Of a stretch of 64,000 nt of DNA, positions 14,907-25,413 are shown one piece after another. The DNA is from Trichodelitschia bisporula (Eukaryota > Ascomycota > Dothideomycetes > Phaeotrichales > Phaeotrichaceae), in NCBI GenBank assembly GCA_010356995.1, contig ML996688.1:310001-374000 (forward strand), given 5' to 3'. Within the stretch, counting starts at the first letter, position 1. Each line of letters begins with the position of its first letter. Below the pieces are notes generated by a model. That model did no database searches. It worked only from the letters and a program-made list of their open reading frames with translations, and was not told where the DNA came from. Position numbers and translations under genes: made by a program.

Positions 14907-16357
14907 TACACCACAACCGCCCCCAGAGCGCCCCCTCCCCCCGCAACAAAGCCACGCTCTGAAATCCGCCCTCCTCGCCCTCATCAAGCACCCAGACCGT
15001 ATCTCAATCCGCCTTCGCTCCATCGCCACGGACGCAAGTCACGTCGCCGCCCTCCCCTCCACCTACAAACTTCCCCTCATCCCCAACGAGCGCTGCGGAA
15101 CATGGTACATCCCGTCCTCCCTTCTCATCCCGGGCACCGGGCCCGCATACTTCAAATCCACAGACGGTCACACCGGGGAATGGTCCTTCAGTCTCCGTCG
15201 TTTAAACCTCGGTGTTTTGGAAACCGTGGCAGCGTATGAGGGTGCGATTGTGGTGGATAGTAGCAAGGGGAAGAGCGTGTCGGATGCGTTGAGTAAGACT
15301 ATCCCGATATGGGTTGGGGTGTGGAATCGGGTGCTGTTTCCGGAACGGGAGGATGCGCATGCGCTGCGCTTTCCGGAGGGGGTGGTGAGTCTGAGTGACG
15401 CCGCTCAAATCGAAGAGCGGATGCCGGGCTTCGTCGAGGAGCTCAAGGTACCTCCTCCCTCCTCCCAAACTATCCCTAACTAATCCTCCTCTTTAGGCGC
15501 TTAACCTCCCCCTCCCCTCCCTCGACCTCCCCCTGATACCAATCCACATCACGCCCTTAACACCCCTTCCTCCCTCCCCCCCCTCTCATCCCGACTTCTT
15601 ACCCCTCTACCTCTACACCGCCTCCACTACCCTCCCTCCCGCACCCCTCACGCCGGAGACATACATCCAAGGCGCAGCCGATGACGCCGAGGCCTGGTGT
15701 ATCGGGCTGACACCCTGGCTCTTTTGGTCCCACAAGGACACACTCCTGTCCACGCCCGAACCGGACCTGCCCGGCTTGATCGCGGAACTCGTAGCCAGCG
15801 CTCCACCGCCGGAGGAGGGCATTACGCGGTTAACCCCGTGGCTGTCGCTCGGTCCGCTCTCCGCACTCCCGGACCTAAATACAGCACCGGCGGCGCTGCT
15901 CATCCTCGGGTCAGCTCAAGCACTAATGATGCAGGGGGCGAAATACCTCTCCGTCCCCCTCCTCCCGAATCCCAAAGTCGCCCAGCGCCAGCTCCGGCGG
16001 TCCTACTCATGCATAGCGAGGTTTCTCACGCCGCACCTGCTTCGCATACCCTACGTCCCGCTCTCCGCCACCAACCCATCATCGACGGGCACGCCCATCC
16101 CACCCTCCTCGGACGCAGAGCAAGAGATCCCTCAGATCCTAATCCTCTCCCCTTCGCCCTCGGACTTAGGCAGCGCAACCGCCTTGTTAGCCACGTGTCT
16201 GCACGAGCGACTCGTAGGAGGCGAGGTACAGACCAAGGAAAGGATAAGGATGCGTCTTGCGCATCTTGTTGCGGTGTGGGAGGGCGTGAGGCCGGCGAGG
16301 GCGAGTGTGGTGGGCGTGGGGGAGTATTTGATGAGGAGAGATGGTGAGGTTGGGTAG
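14818..16357 (+). CDS. RIT1: Initiator tRNA 2'-O-ribosyl phosphate transferase (Rit1)
   Basis: Rit1 adds phosphoribosyl to the 2'-OH of A64 of initiator tRNA-Met and so keeps it out of elongation. Two exons: 14818-15447 and 15497-16357, about 496 aa, the usual length. Family stretches: ISIRLRSIATDASHVAAL, PLIPNERCGTWYIPSSLL, AYFKSTDGHTGEWSFSLRRLNL in exon 1, and YIQGAADDAEAWCIGLTPWLFW in exon 2. The C-terminal third (about residues 370-496) fits the Init_tRNA_PT domain. The first in-frame ATG lies inside a 12-bp minisatellite, so the N-terminus is a Ser/Thr run and the true start is uncertain: the frame is open upstream to a TTG at 14635, and a short upstream exon is possible. Product call firm, start weak. 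Confidence 0.9.
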
Positions 16358-17102
16358 GTTCGTGGAGGGCAGTGAGATGCATGAATGGAAAGATTGCGGA
16401 TTGGATTGAGATGCTGAGACGTAGATGATACCCGGAACTGGAAAGGAAATGGTGCATCTGCTTCACCAAAAGAGCTCGCGTAATGGAAGCATAGACTTGA
16501 CAACGGGCAATAACTACGTTGTGAAGTGAACGATGATGAACAGGATGAAAGAGGAGAGAGTCAGAGACGCTCGAGACTGAACTCCTTGTGGGTGCCTGGT
16601 ATCCTCCGATGCTCCTTCCTCCCCTTCGTGCGCACATTACATCATGTGCGCCCTTCCCTTGCCTACGTCCCTTCCCAAGACTGATATGCTCCTTCCAACG
16701 GTAAATATGATGCCCTGGTGATGTACACGTCTCTATGCCCTACGTATTATATGCCTCAAGTGTCTCTACCAGCGTACGGTAGATGACATCAAATGGAGTG
16801 GCAGGTAGTGCCTGGATCTGGAAAGGAATATCACATCTACTTTGGCAGAGGAGAGCATAAATCACACCGAGTGATACTAAACCATCTCCAATATTGGAGC
16901 ACTGCAAGATGACACAAGCAAGCACATGAGAATGTCCATTTCGATCCCCTTTCACCCACCCACCTCCGACTCAAGCACACCCACGTGACACCACAGCATC
17001 GCAAACCTCCCTTCAAAGCACAAACGCCAACATGTCCTCCCTTATGGATCCGCTCACACCACGCTGGCGGGAATCATTGGCCGGCAATAACTCCTTGACC
17101 AT

Positions 17103-17607
17103 TGACGTAGGGGTCCGAGAAAAGTAGCATCATACAACACAGCGAGTTCACACGCGAGTGCGCAAGTCTTGCTATCCCTGGTGCCCGATAAACAGTCAGA
17201 GAGTTGCGGCTGCTTGACGTGTTAACTAGTTTTGGCGACGAGGAATCGAGATCATGCTTGACGGCGATCGTGATGCCGATTTTGGCGGGCGACAGCAGTA
17301 CAACAGGCCTGTGAAAGATGGTGGCCTCGATGGAAAGCTTTGACGTCAAGCCTTGACGGGAAGCCCCGACGTCAGACCCCAAGCCACAGCCTCACGGCGC
17401 ATGAATTATCGTCAGTGACGATATGTGCCGCTCCGTCGTGTACATCCGGGGTTGACGTTCGCGACCGCCGACTCCGGAGGCATTGACGCAGCCATGTCTA
17501 TTGCCTCGAGTCATGTCTATTGCCTCGAGGCTTGCTCTTGTCTCCGCCTCCATCTCCTCGACCTCGCCACCACGGTCTACGTCCGATTCTCGCAAAGGCC
17601 CTTGACG
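17103..17607. promoter_or_regulatory. Cluster of TGACG (CRE/bZIP half-site) motifs
   Basis: I count twelve TGACG/CGTCA pentamers in 505 bp: forward at 17103, 17215, 17259, 17341, 17354, 17416, 17453, 17484 and 17603, reverse at 17344, 17370 and 17410. About one is expected by chance. The pair at 17341-17348 forms the full CRE palindrome TGACGTCA. Such sites are bound by ATF/CREB-type bZIP factors (AtfA in Aspergillus); any real binding here is inference. Confidence 0.5.
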
Positions 17608-17718
17608 TCTGCCTCTCTAGACCCTCCGCCCGCTCCGCGGTCGTCGAGGCGGAGCATGGGGCAGAGTGTGAGCTGGCACGGCGCGAACAACGCGGCTAAT
17701 GCGGCCGGGGCGGACGGC

Positions 17719-18105
17719 CCAATCAGCGGTCGGCATGGGGGCGGGAGCCGCGACTTTGTGCTGTGCTGCCAGCGCAGATGTCGTGGGGTGGGAGCGAGGA
17801 GGCGTGCGGAGCTGGGGGGCCCGAGGGTGGTTTGGAGGGTTGCGTGATGTGTGATGGATGGGGTGTGGGAGGGGTTTTTACTGTAGTATACAAGTAGGAG
17901 AGTGGAGGTGGGTGGTGGGGGCGGTAAGTTGTGCTTTTGTGCTCTGTCTTTATACCGCGCTTCTGTGAGAGGCTATACGAAGAATCTAGTGTTAAGTGAT
18001 CAGAGGAGTTACGACGAGAGTGGGATTGCGGCTTTGGACGACGTTACCTTGGTGTATCATCGAGACTTCGAGCATCGCGAGGCAGACTTCAGGCACCAAT
18101 CAGCG
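17719..18105 (+). promoter_or_regulatory. Two CCAATCAGCG sites upstream of HAP5
   Basis: CCAATCAGCG occurs in the same orientation at 17719-17728 and 18096-18105, about 1.7 and 1.35 kb before the HAP5 ATG. CCAATCA is the binding core of the CCAAT-binding complex that contains the HAP5 product, so autoregulation is possible. Binding is inferred. Confidence 0.4.
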
Positions 18106-19445
18106 ACAAACGACCGACGAACCAACGACGGACTCACTGCCAGAACGACGGGCGCCATCAATTTCGTGCATCTGCTCTCCACGCTTACCTGTTGACCGGA
18201 GCCGAGTACCCCTTCTCTTCCGCCTGTCCCGCTCAGTCACAGCGTCGGAATTGCACTGTTTCAAGTACAATTATCGAGGCATCGGAACGGACATCAAGGA
18301 CAGAGACACGGCGCAAGGTCACCAGTCAAGTCTCGGCGGCTCGACGAGTTCTCAAGGCTTAGGCGTCACAGCGACTCCGATAGGCTCAATCCACAGACGA
18401 CGTCGTCTCCAACCACTGTCCGGCAACTCAGTTGACGTCTTCCTACGGTCTTCTGTCCAGTGATAGGCAACAGAGCCAGCAGAGCGGGGAGAACGAAATC
18501 ACTTTTCCACCGCCCACTCTCCCACACGCAAGAGATCATCGGCACCCTGGACGGGACGATCAACCACCACCTCAAAGTCCAAGCATCACGCAAAAGGTAA
18601 ACAATCCCCAATCACAAATCCTGCCTTGCGACGACAGCAAAAAAGAAGTCGCAAGAACAACCTACCACACATCATCCACCAACCTCCCCCACCGCCACCT
18701 CTTTTCATCTTCCCCTCCTCCCATCCCACCATCCCCCACAAATCTCACCTCCCCATCGATGACGCGACGCCTCTCGAAACTCTGATCCACACAACACACC
18801 ACACACACGCGCGCTAACTGCTTCCCATCTTCTCCCCTCCCCAGCTCCCACCCCCTCCATCCCATCAGCTGCCTTGTTCATCCCTCACCCCCATCAACCA
18901 ACCCATCCTGACCATCCCGTCTGCCCTATTTCGCCCTCGTCCAATCCCTTCCCAACACTCCGGGAGAATATTCGTGTCGTTGGCTCTCCAGGCACAGGTA
19001 CGATCGAAAACCCTTGGCCCATCTGTACAACCCTCACCAAAGCCATCATCAAGCCATCCAAAAAGTGTTCAACCGCCATCTGGAAGAAAAAATCACTGAG
19101 AAAGGAGCTTTCGAGAAGGAAAAACCAACATTGCGCCTTGATCTCGTTTCTCACCGCTTCTAACCGCCTACCCACACACCCCTCCCACGCACCCCCAAAG
19201 CGCTGCAGCTTCCCCTTCCACCTCCCACTCCACTCGCGCGCACACGCACACCCCCGTTACCAACCATCCCCTTCGCAGCTTTTCGCGGCTATCGACAGCT
19301 ATCCTGCGTCCGGCGCACGACCACCTCCTCAGCGGCTCGCCACAACCCCGCCCAAAGCCCCATCTCGGCCACTCGCACATCGTCAAGGAACCCTGAAATC
19401 AACCCGAACAAAACAAAGTAGAAGAACAAACCAGCGCGCCCCGCA

Positions 19446-20886
19446 ATGGACGCGAAGATGCGTGGTCACCAGCAACCCGTGCAGCAGCAGCAGGCCCAGC
19501 AGCAGGCGGGCCCGCGCAAGTATGATGGTCAGAATGGGAACCCGCTGTATGACCCGTCTCTCGGTGGTCACTATGGTACGCGTCTCCTCCCCTCCTCCCC
19601 TCTTGCGCATCGTCGCCTTGCCGCCTGGTGTCTTCTCGCTACCGTAATGATGCTTTGGCGCGCGGAACTGTCGCGCGCTGATTGAGATGACGAAATCAAC
19701 CCCGCTAACGTTTGATCGTTGCAAACAGGTGCCTGCCAGAAAGTACGTTTCTCTCCCCACGAAGACGTGCGTCGCGTCGCATCTTCCGTGTCCCTCCCTA
19801 CCCCAGCTCCGCTTCCTGCGCCATGACGTTTGGTGGACCGGCCCGTAGCCAGATGCTGATTGTTTGGTTCAGATTGCCCTTGCCAATGCTGCTCCGCCGC
19901 CAGAGGTGTTTACCGGAACATGGGCAAATGTGGGTCCCACAGGCTGCGAGATGCCTCTTGATAGTGGGTTGGATATTGACGCGCGTGCTAGGTGTCGCAA
20001 GGTCTGAGTGGCCAGTCGCAGGAGATCCTAAACGTCTACTGGCAGAACCAGGTTACGAAGCTGGAGACCGAGGACCACGACTTTAAGATGCACCAGCTGC
20101 CGCTGGCGCGCATCAAGAAGGTCATGAAGGCTGACCCCGAGGTCAAGATGATCTCGGCTGAGGCGCCCATCCTGTTTGCCAAGGGTTGCGACATCTTCAT
20201 CACGGAGCTGACCATGCGCGCTTGGATACATGCCGAGGAGAACAAACGCCGCACGCTGCAGCGGTCCGATATCGCGTCAGCGCTCGCCAAGTCGGACATG
20301 TTTGATTTTCTCATTGACATCGTCCCCCGAGAGGAGGCGGCGTCGAACCGAAGAGGTGGCCACGGCAGCTCGGCACAGCAGCCCTCGGCCGCGGCCGCCC
20401 TCCCCCAGGGTGCCGTGCCGCAGCCAGGTGTTCACGCGCAGCCGCAGATGGCGCCGTCCGAGTATGGTCTGGACCCCCACATGGCGCCGCAAGGCATGTA
20501 TCCCGGAGCCGTGCAGCAGGCGCCCGACCCGTCGGCAGCATACCAGTACCAAACGCAGATCTTCGACCAAGGAATGTACGGCTACGGCATCCCGCAGCAG
20601 CCGGTAAGTGGATTTTAGGTGTTATGTTCGACGCGGTTGTTGAGGCTGATGGTGTTGATTCAGATGCATCACCCTGCGGCGGTCCAGCAGCGTGCCTCTG
20701 ATGCTGAGGGCGATGCGGACGCCGAGGGTGAGAGGGAGGAGTACGTGACGTAGCTTTGACCGCTGACTTTGCCTTTCTTTCACCGCAGAGCCGAATCAAC
20801 GAGTAACGCGTTCGCGCACCAAGGCGCGTCCCGCGGAGCCGGCTCCTTCCGATGTTGACCCGTCGCTATTGACCCTCTCGCCCTAG
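19446..20886 (+). CDS. HAP5: CCAAT-binding factor subunit Hap5/HapE (NF-YC)
   Basis: Histone-fold subunit of the CCAAT-binding complex, a nuclear transcription factor controlling respiration, iron and redox genes in ascomycetes. Model of six exons: 19446-19575, 19729-19742, 19873-19929, 19992-20603, 20664-20727 and 20789-20886, 324 aa. The N-terminus is Gln-rich. [13 protein letters not shown] precedes the conserved NF-YC core (about residues 84-165) with [40 protein letters not shown] and [20 protein letters not shown]. The C-terminus is Pro/Gln-rich. Exon 2 is only 14 nt but is needed to keep phase between exons 1 and 3. The 3' end is uncertain: without the last splice the frame ends in EEYVT at 20753; I prefer the GTGAGA donor at 20728, which opens 32 more codons. 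Confidence 0.93.
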
Positions 20887-22200
20887 GTCAAGTTCTTACA
20901 GCGTATTCACGGCACGAGGGTTTCCGATTCTTGATATTCAAAAAATCGTAGGGTTCAGGGATTGGGCTTGTTTTCGGCAGCGTGGGGCGGCTAATGGCGG
21001 GATGTGGACGGGGGATGATTGCTGGAGCATGCCAGTGCCATGGGATCCGTGATGAATGACGAAAGAATTGAATTGAGTTTGCCGTTTGGGAGGACATGGA
21101 ATGGGGATTGTTACTGTGTTCACGGGTTTTGGCGTTTGCGATTGCCTCGTTTGAGTCTTGAGTCATTGTACCTTGCTCGTTTTTCTTTTAAAGAAGGACA
21201 ATGGTCTTCCTCTGTCACTATCTCTGTTCCCGAATGACTCTTTTTTCTCCCGGATGGGGAGTAGTTCGGGATGGGGTCTTTTTGGGTCCTCTTGCTTTCT
21301 ATATACTGGAGGTGTGCCTTGGGCTCAGCGACGGGGCCCGCTCGAACGGGAGGCGGGCTGGGGTCGGATGGGTTCGGGGCGAGCCGATCGAGGCGTAGCA
21401 TACACCAATGACGAAGTCGGGGGATTGTATCTGTTCAATCTCGAAGCAATCTCGTGAAGGCGCATAGTTCATTGGTCAAGCTGAGGCCGTACCTGCGTTT
21501 CCGCGGTTGAGGGCGCCATTTCAGCCTTTCCGACTCTCGCCGTGTGGGACGCGAATTGTCGGGCTGGGGAAAGGACGGAGTGGGCTACGGCCCTGACGCT
21601 TTTTGGTTCCCGAGGCTTGACATCATAGTCGACGGGAGCCAGGGGCGGATCGCGTGGGTTCAATTGGAGCGCTCGTAAGGGAATATCAGTTGGATAGCCG
21701 AGAGGAGTATCTCGGGAGCCGTTCTGCTCGAGGTACTGTCTTACCTAAGCACCGCTGGCTCACTCAGGTCCGCGATGCGGTGTGCGCGAGCGTGCGTTGG
21801 AGGGCTCCGACGTATCAGTCACACCATGGCGCGGGAGGCAGGTTCGACTGGATCTCTGGGTCATTGTTGCTTTCTTTGCCTGCGGGGTGGGGGAACGTAG
21901 CACATGCGCTGAGGAGTGGGGGGGAAGAGCGAAGGTACAAGCTGCGGGGTTTCTAAATGGTGAGTGGGTGGGTGCCGATTGCTCTTTGCTTGCTCGCTGC
22001 TTGCTGGGCATTTAAATACCCCGCGGCGGCACCCCACCTTCTCCTGCTTCTTCTCCTGCTTCTCTCCTGCTTCTTCTCTTGAACAACCCCACCTTGACAA
22101 TCTCCTCTCCACCCCGCATCTTCTTCCGCAACCTCCCGATCCTTCAACTATTCTTCTTCGTTCCTGTGCTTCTTTCAATCACCAAAGTCACATCGTCATC
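20887..22200. other. Intergenic, HAP5 / malate dehydrogenase
   Basis: 1.3 kb with the HAP5 3' flank and the malate dehydrogenase promoter. The right end has a pyrimidine tract made of repeated CTTCTCCTG-like units (about 22039-22082), probably in the 5' leader. ORFs on both strands show no family resemblance. Confidence 0.55.
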
Positions 22201-23489
22201 ATGGTTAAGGCGGGTATGGTTGGCTGGTCTGATGGCGGGGTGGAGCTGAGCTGACGGTCGTGCAGTTGTTGCTGGAGCTTCAGGCGGCATTGGCCAGGTT
22301 GGTTTTCCATTGTTATGAGCTGTTGAGTGCAGTTGCTAACGGCCATGGTAGCCTCTCTCCCTGCTGCTCAAGATCTCTCCCCTCGTCGATGAGCTGTCGC
22401 TGTACGATGTTGTGAACACCCCTGGCGTGGCCACCGACCTTTCTCACATCTCGTCGCCTGCGGTATGTGTTACCCCCGCAAGAATCAAGGGAGAGTTGCT
22501 AAGATTGGTAGACGACTGCTGGCTATCTGCCTCAGGAAGATGGCCTGAAGAAGGCGTTCACCGGTGCTGACATTGTCGTAATCCCGGCCGGCATTCCCCG
22601 TAAGCTTCGATGGCGATTGTGAAGCATCGTTTCTCACCTTCGTGTAGGCAAGCCGGGAATGACCCGTGATGACCTCTTCAAGATCAACGCCGGCATCGTT
22701 CGTGACCTGGTCAAGGGTGTTGCCGAGTACTGCCCGAATGCCTTTGTCCTCATCATCTCGAACCCCGTCAACTCGACTGTTCCGATCGCTGCTGAGGTCC
22801 TGAAGAACGCCGGTGTCTTCAACCCCAAGAAGCTGTTCGGTGTCACCACTCTGGATGTCGTCCGTGCTGAGACCTTCGTCGCCGAGATCGTTGGCGAGAA
22901 GAACCCGGCGAAGCTTACGATCCCGGTCATCGGCGGTCACTCCGGCGAGACGATCGTTCCCCTGTTCTCCCAGGCGTCGCCGAAGGTGAACATCCCGGCT
23001 GACCAGCTGGATGCTCTCACCAAGCGTATCCAGTTCGGCGGTGACGAGGTTGTCCAGGCCAAGGGTGGTTTGGGATCGGCTACGCTGTCGATGGCCTATG
23101 CTGGTTTCCGGTAAGTAGTATTATCGGCTTCCAGTATGAATGACGCTGACAATGTAGGTTTGCGGAGAAAGTCATTAAGGCGTCCAAGGGTGAGACTGGT
23201 ATCGTCGAGCCCTCGTTCGTGTACCTTCCTGGCGTCGAGGGCGGCGATGCCGTCCAGAAGATCACCAACTGCGACTTCTTCTCAGTGCCGGTCGAGCTCG
23301 GCGTAAGTTTTCTGTTGATGGATGGGTATGCGCATGCTAACACCATCACAGACCGAGGGTGTCAAGTCGGTGGCGAATATTGTGGCCAACGCTAACGACT
23401 ACGAGAAGAAGCTGCTTGAGGCGGCGTACACTGGTCTCGGGGGCAACATTGCGAAGGGCGTGGAGTTCATCAAGAACCCCCCGGCCTAA
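22201..23489 (+). CDS. Malate dehydrogenase (NAD), cytosolic type
   Basis: Interconverts malate and oxaloacetate with NAD. Seven exons: 22201-22213, 22266-22297, 22352-22462, 22512-22599, 22648-23110, 23158-23302 and 23352-23489, giving 329 aa. The first exon has only 13 nt. The spliced N-terminus [21 protein letters not shown] holds the NAD-binding glycine motif directly after the start, with no mitochondrial presequence, and the C-terminus (KNPPA) is not a peroxisomal signal, so a cytosolic form is likely. Substrate loop [31 protein letters not shown], and catalytic histidine in [14 protein letters not shown] are all present. Six short introns in under 1.3 kb make this the most intron-dense gene of the window. 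Confidence 0.95.
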
Positions 23490-23625
23490 GCGACGAATCT
23501 CCAAAAGCTCTTGTAGTTAGCATGTGCGACATAGATGGAAATGATGCCGTGATGCTCTGATGTGGTTGAGGTGACTCTATTGCGTTCATGATCCGCTTCC
23601 CATGTTTGGCTTCCATCACAACATC

Positions 23626-23717
23626 GGCAAGATGGCCGAGCGGTCTAAGGCGCCAGCTTCAGGTTTCCCAATCTGCTGGTCTTGAAAAAGGCGTGGGTTC
23701 GAATCCCACTCTTGTCA
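23626..23717 (+). tRNA. tRNA-Leu (anticodon CAG) with short intron
   Basis: Class II tRNA. Acceptor arm GGCAAGA pairs with TCTTGTC (one G-U wobble at 2:71); discriminator A at 23717. The D-arm is GCC...GGC with an AGCGGTCTAA loop. The T-arm is GTGGG TTCGAAT CCCAC. The variable arm is a small stem of CTT/AAG. The anticodon stem CCAGC/GCTGG encloses 17 nt starting TTCAG; a normal loop has 7, so about 10 nt are an intron after the CAG anticodon and the next G. A B-box-like GGTTCGAATCC is present. Confidence 0.88.
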
Positions 23718-24020
23718 ACAGCTTTTTGTCCGTTTGATAGGGAAGGATTGAGTTCGAATGCTCTTTTTGGTGGGTGGAAAGGGACCGCAACGGCAAGGTA
23801 CCTTATTGCCCCGGGGGTGGCATGGTGGCATGCTACGTTAGTATCACATCGGAGACATACGGGAAGGACAGTGCTTCAGAACCATCGCAAGCACACATTG
23901 TGGATATCATCAAAGGAAATACCGTAACTGCATTACCTCCCCAGAGCCATATCCCCCGCAACCAACCAGCACTAGCCAGTCAAAGCAACCGGCACAAGAG
24001 CCCCAGATCAGTTCTATCAC

Positions 24021-24064
24021 GAGGTGTAGAGACGCCCGACCGCCCACCCTTGTCTCTACACCTC
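24021..24064. repeat. Perfect 13-bp inverted repeat, 18-nt loop
   Basis: GAGGTGTAGAGAC at 24021-24033 is mirrored by GTCTCTACACCTC at 24052-24064. It lies 30 bp beyond the stop codon of the minus-strand gene at 24094, so it would fold in its 3' UTR. Confidence 0.9.
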
Positions 24065-24093
24065 ATAGGGAAATGACAAAAGTCTTGACAAAC

Positions 24094-24979
24094 TTAAGCT
24101 CCCTCCTGACCCTGAACTCCGCCGGCACCCTCCTCTTGATTCTGATTCTGGTCCAAGCTGTTCTGTCCCTCAACCCAAGTCCGCACCCGCTTCGACACAC
24201 GCGGCGCATGATCGTCCCCATCCCCATCCCCGTTCTCATCATCTTCATCGCGCGGCCGCTTCCCCAGGCTCGAACGCTTTGTGATAAGCTCGCTCCCAGC
24301 GGCCTCCTTGTCGTCGGCGGGATCTCCTTGCTGCGCCGACGACGAGTGTGCCTGGCCCTCGCCCAGCCCGGTGATGCGCACGGTGGCATCGCTGCCGGGC
24401 GGCGTGATATGCGGCTCGGCCTCGCTCTCGGGCTTGGGCTCAGCCTCGGGCTCGGACTCGACCATGCCTATCGGACCGGTGTAGAAGCCTGGCAGCGCGG
24501 CATTTTCGTCTGCGATCATGTAGTTGAGGGCGTTGATCCAGGAGAGGTATGAGGGTTGGGCGGGCGCTGGGGGGGCTAGTTTTACATTAATTTGAGGGGT
24601 GGGTGGTGGGAAGGGGTTACGTACGCTCGTCGGTGTCGAGTGCCATCATGTCGGCATCTTGCGCGGGGACCTCGTCGTCGGCGTCTGCCACGGCGACGCC
24701 CCTGTTGCAAGTTAGCAGTTGCGTTTGGGCGTACAATGGTATAGGGGTGGAAAGTGATAAACAAACAGAGCGAACGTACTCAGCCGGAGCCCAGAGCTCA
24801 GGAATCAAGTCCCCGTCCCTCACCTCCACGAGCCGATCGACCAGGTTCTGCAGTATCTCGCGCCGATTGGGAGCCGACGCGACGCCGCGGAACTCGGGCC
24901 AGGTGGACGCCATTTCGGCGAGGGCGATGATGAAGGCCTTTTCGGCCTCGTTGACGGGCTTGGAAGATTGCGATGGCAT
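24094..24979 (-). CDS. Acidic protein of unknown function with C-terminal basic cluster
   Basis: I do not recognise this gene. Three exons on the minus strand, 24979-24780, 24701-24625 and 24575-24094, give 252 aa with consistent phases and GTACGT donors. The first 65 residues look folded and helical (EKAFIIALAEMASTWPEF, then RREILQNLVDRLVEVRDG). A middle acidic linker contains ADADDEVPAQDADMMALD, and then YLSWINALNYMIADENAALPGF, which looks like a second conserved piece. The rest is Glu/Pro/Ser-rich with a possible bipartite nuclear signal, KRPRDEDDEN...RVSKRVRTW. A nuclear protein is a guess from this signal. The exon structure and the two ordered blocks suggest a genuine gene. Confidence 0.72.
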
Positions 24980-25413
24980 GGTTTTGGGTTGTGGTGTTGA
25001 TGTGGGGGGGGAGGAATTTTGGAGGGTGCGTAGGGGGGAGCGTATATGGCGTCGATGTTGTTGCCAAGAAGAGAAGTCCGTGGGTGAGATGTGGGTATAC
25101 GTTCTGTCGGTGCTGTCGCAACTGGTTGGGGATGGTAAGGCTAGAACGGGACTATTGCCTTTCGTCCCATCTCGCTGGCAGAAGAGAGGTACGAGTAATA
25201 TATACTCCAGATGGCATAGGATGTCGTAACCAAAATGCTGTTTATACACAGGCAGGGCCACTACAGATGTTAACCTTGTGGACATAACATGGAAGCAACT
25301 TACAACTTGGGTATCGGTAGAGACATGACATACATTCATCATTCGTATCTACATCCAGACGCAGACTCCAAAGCACCGACGCTGCCAATGGCTAAGACCA
25401 CACAATGGCATGC
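24980..25413. other. Intergenic, unknown gene / TRS33
   Basis: 434 bp with the promoter of the unknown acidic protein and the 3' flank of TRS33. Nothing else seen. Confidence 0.5.

Larger units (their letters stand above)
16358..19445. other. Gene-free region upstream of HAP5
   Basis: 3.1 kb between RIT1 and HAP5. ORFs here overlap on both strands and resemble no family I know. The left part (to about 17.0 kb) is plain. From 17103 to 17607 TGACG motifs are strongly clustered. Two CCAATCAGCG sites lie at 17719 and 18096. From about 18.5 kb to the HAP5 ATG the plus strand is C/T- and A-rich, as in fungal promoters and long 5' leaders, so much of this may be HAP5 leader. A direct repeat of 18 bp occurs at 17493 and 17512. 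Confidence 0.55.
23490..24093. other. Convergent 3' intergenic region with tRNA-Leu and a hairpin
   Basis: 604 bp between the 3' ends of malate dehydrogenase (plus) and the acidic unknown protein (minus). It holds the tRNA-Leu gene at 23626-23717 and a perfect 13-bp inverted repeat at 24021-24064. The rest shows nothing recognisable. Confidence 0.6.

Noticed and set aside
16436-16880. Two similar-looking stretches (CTGGAAAGGAA context) near 16440 and 16816
   Set aside because: Only about 12 bases match well; too weak to call a repeat.
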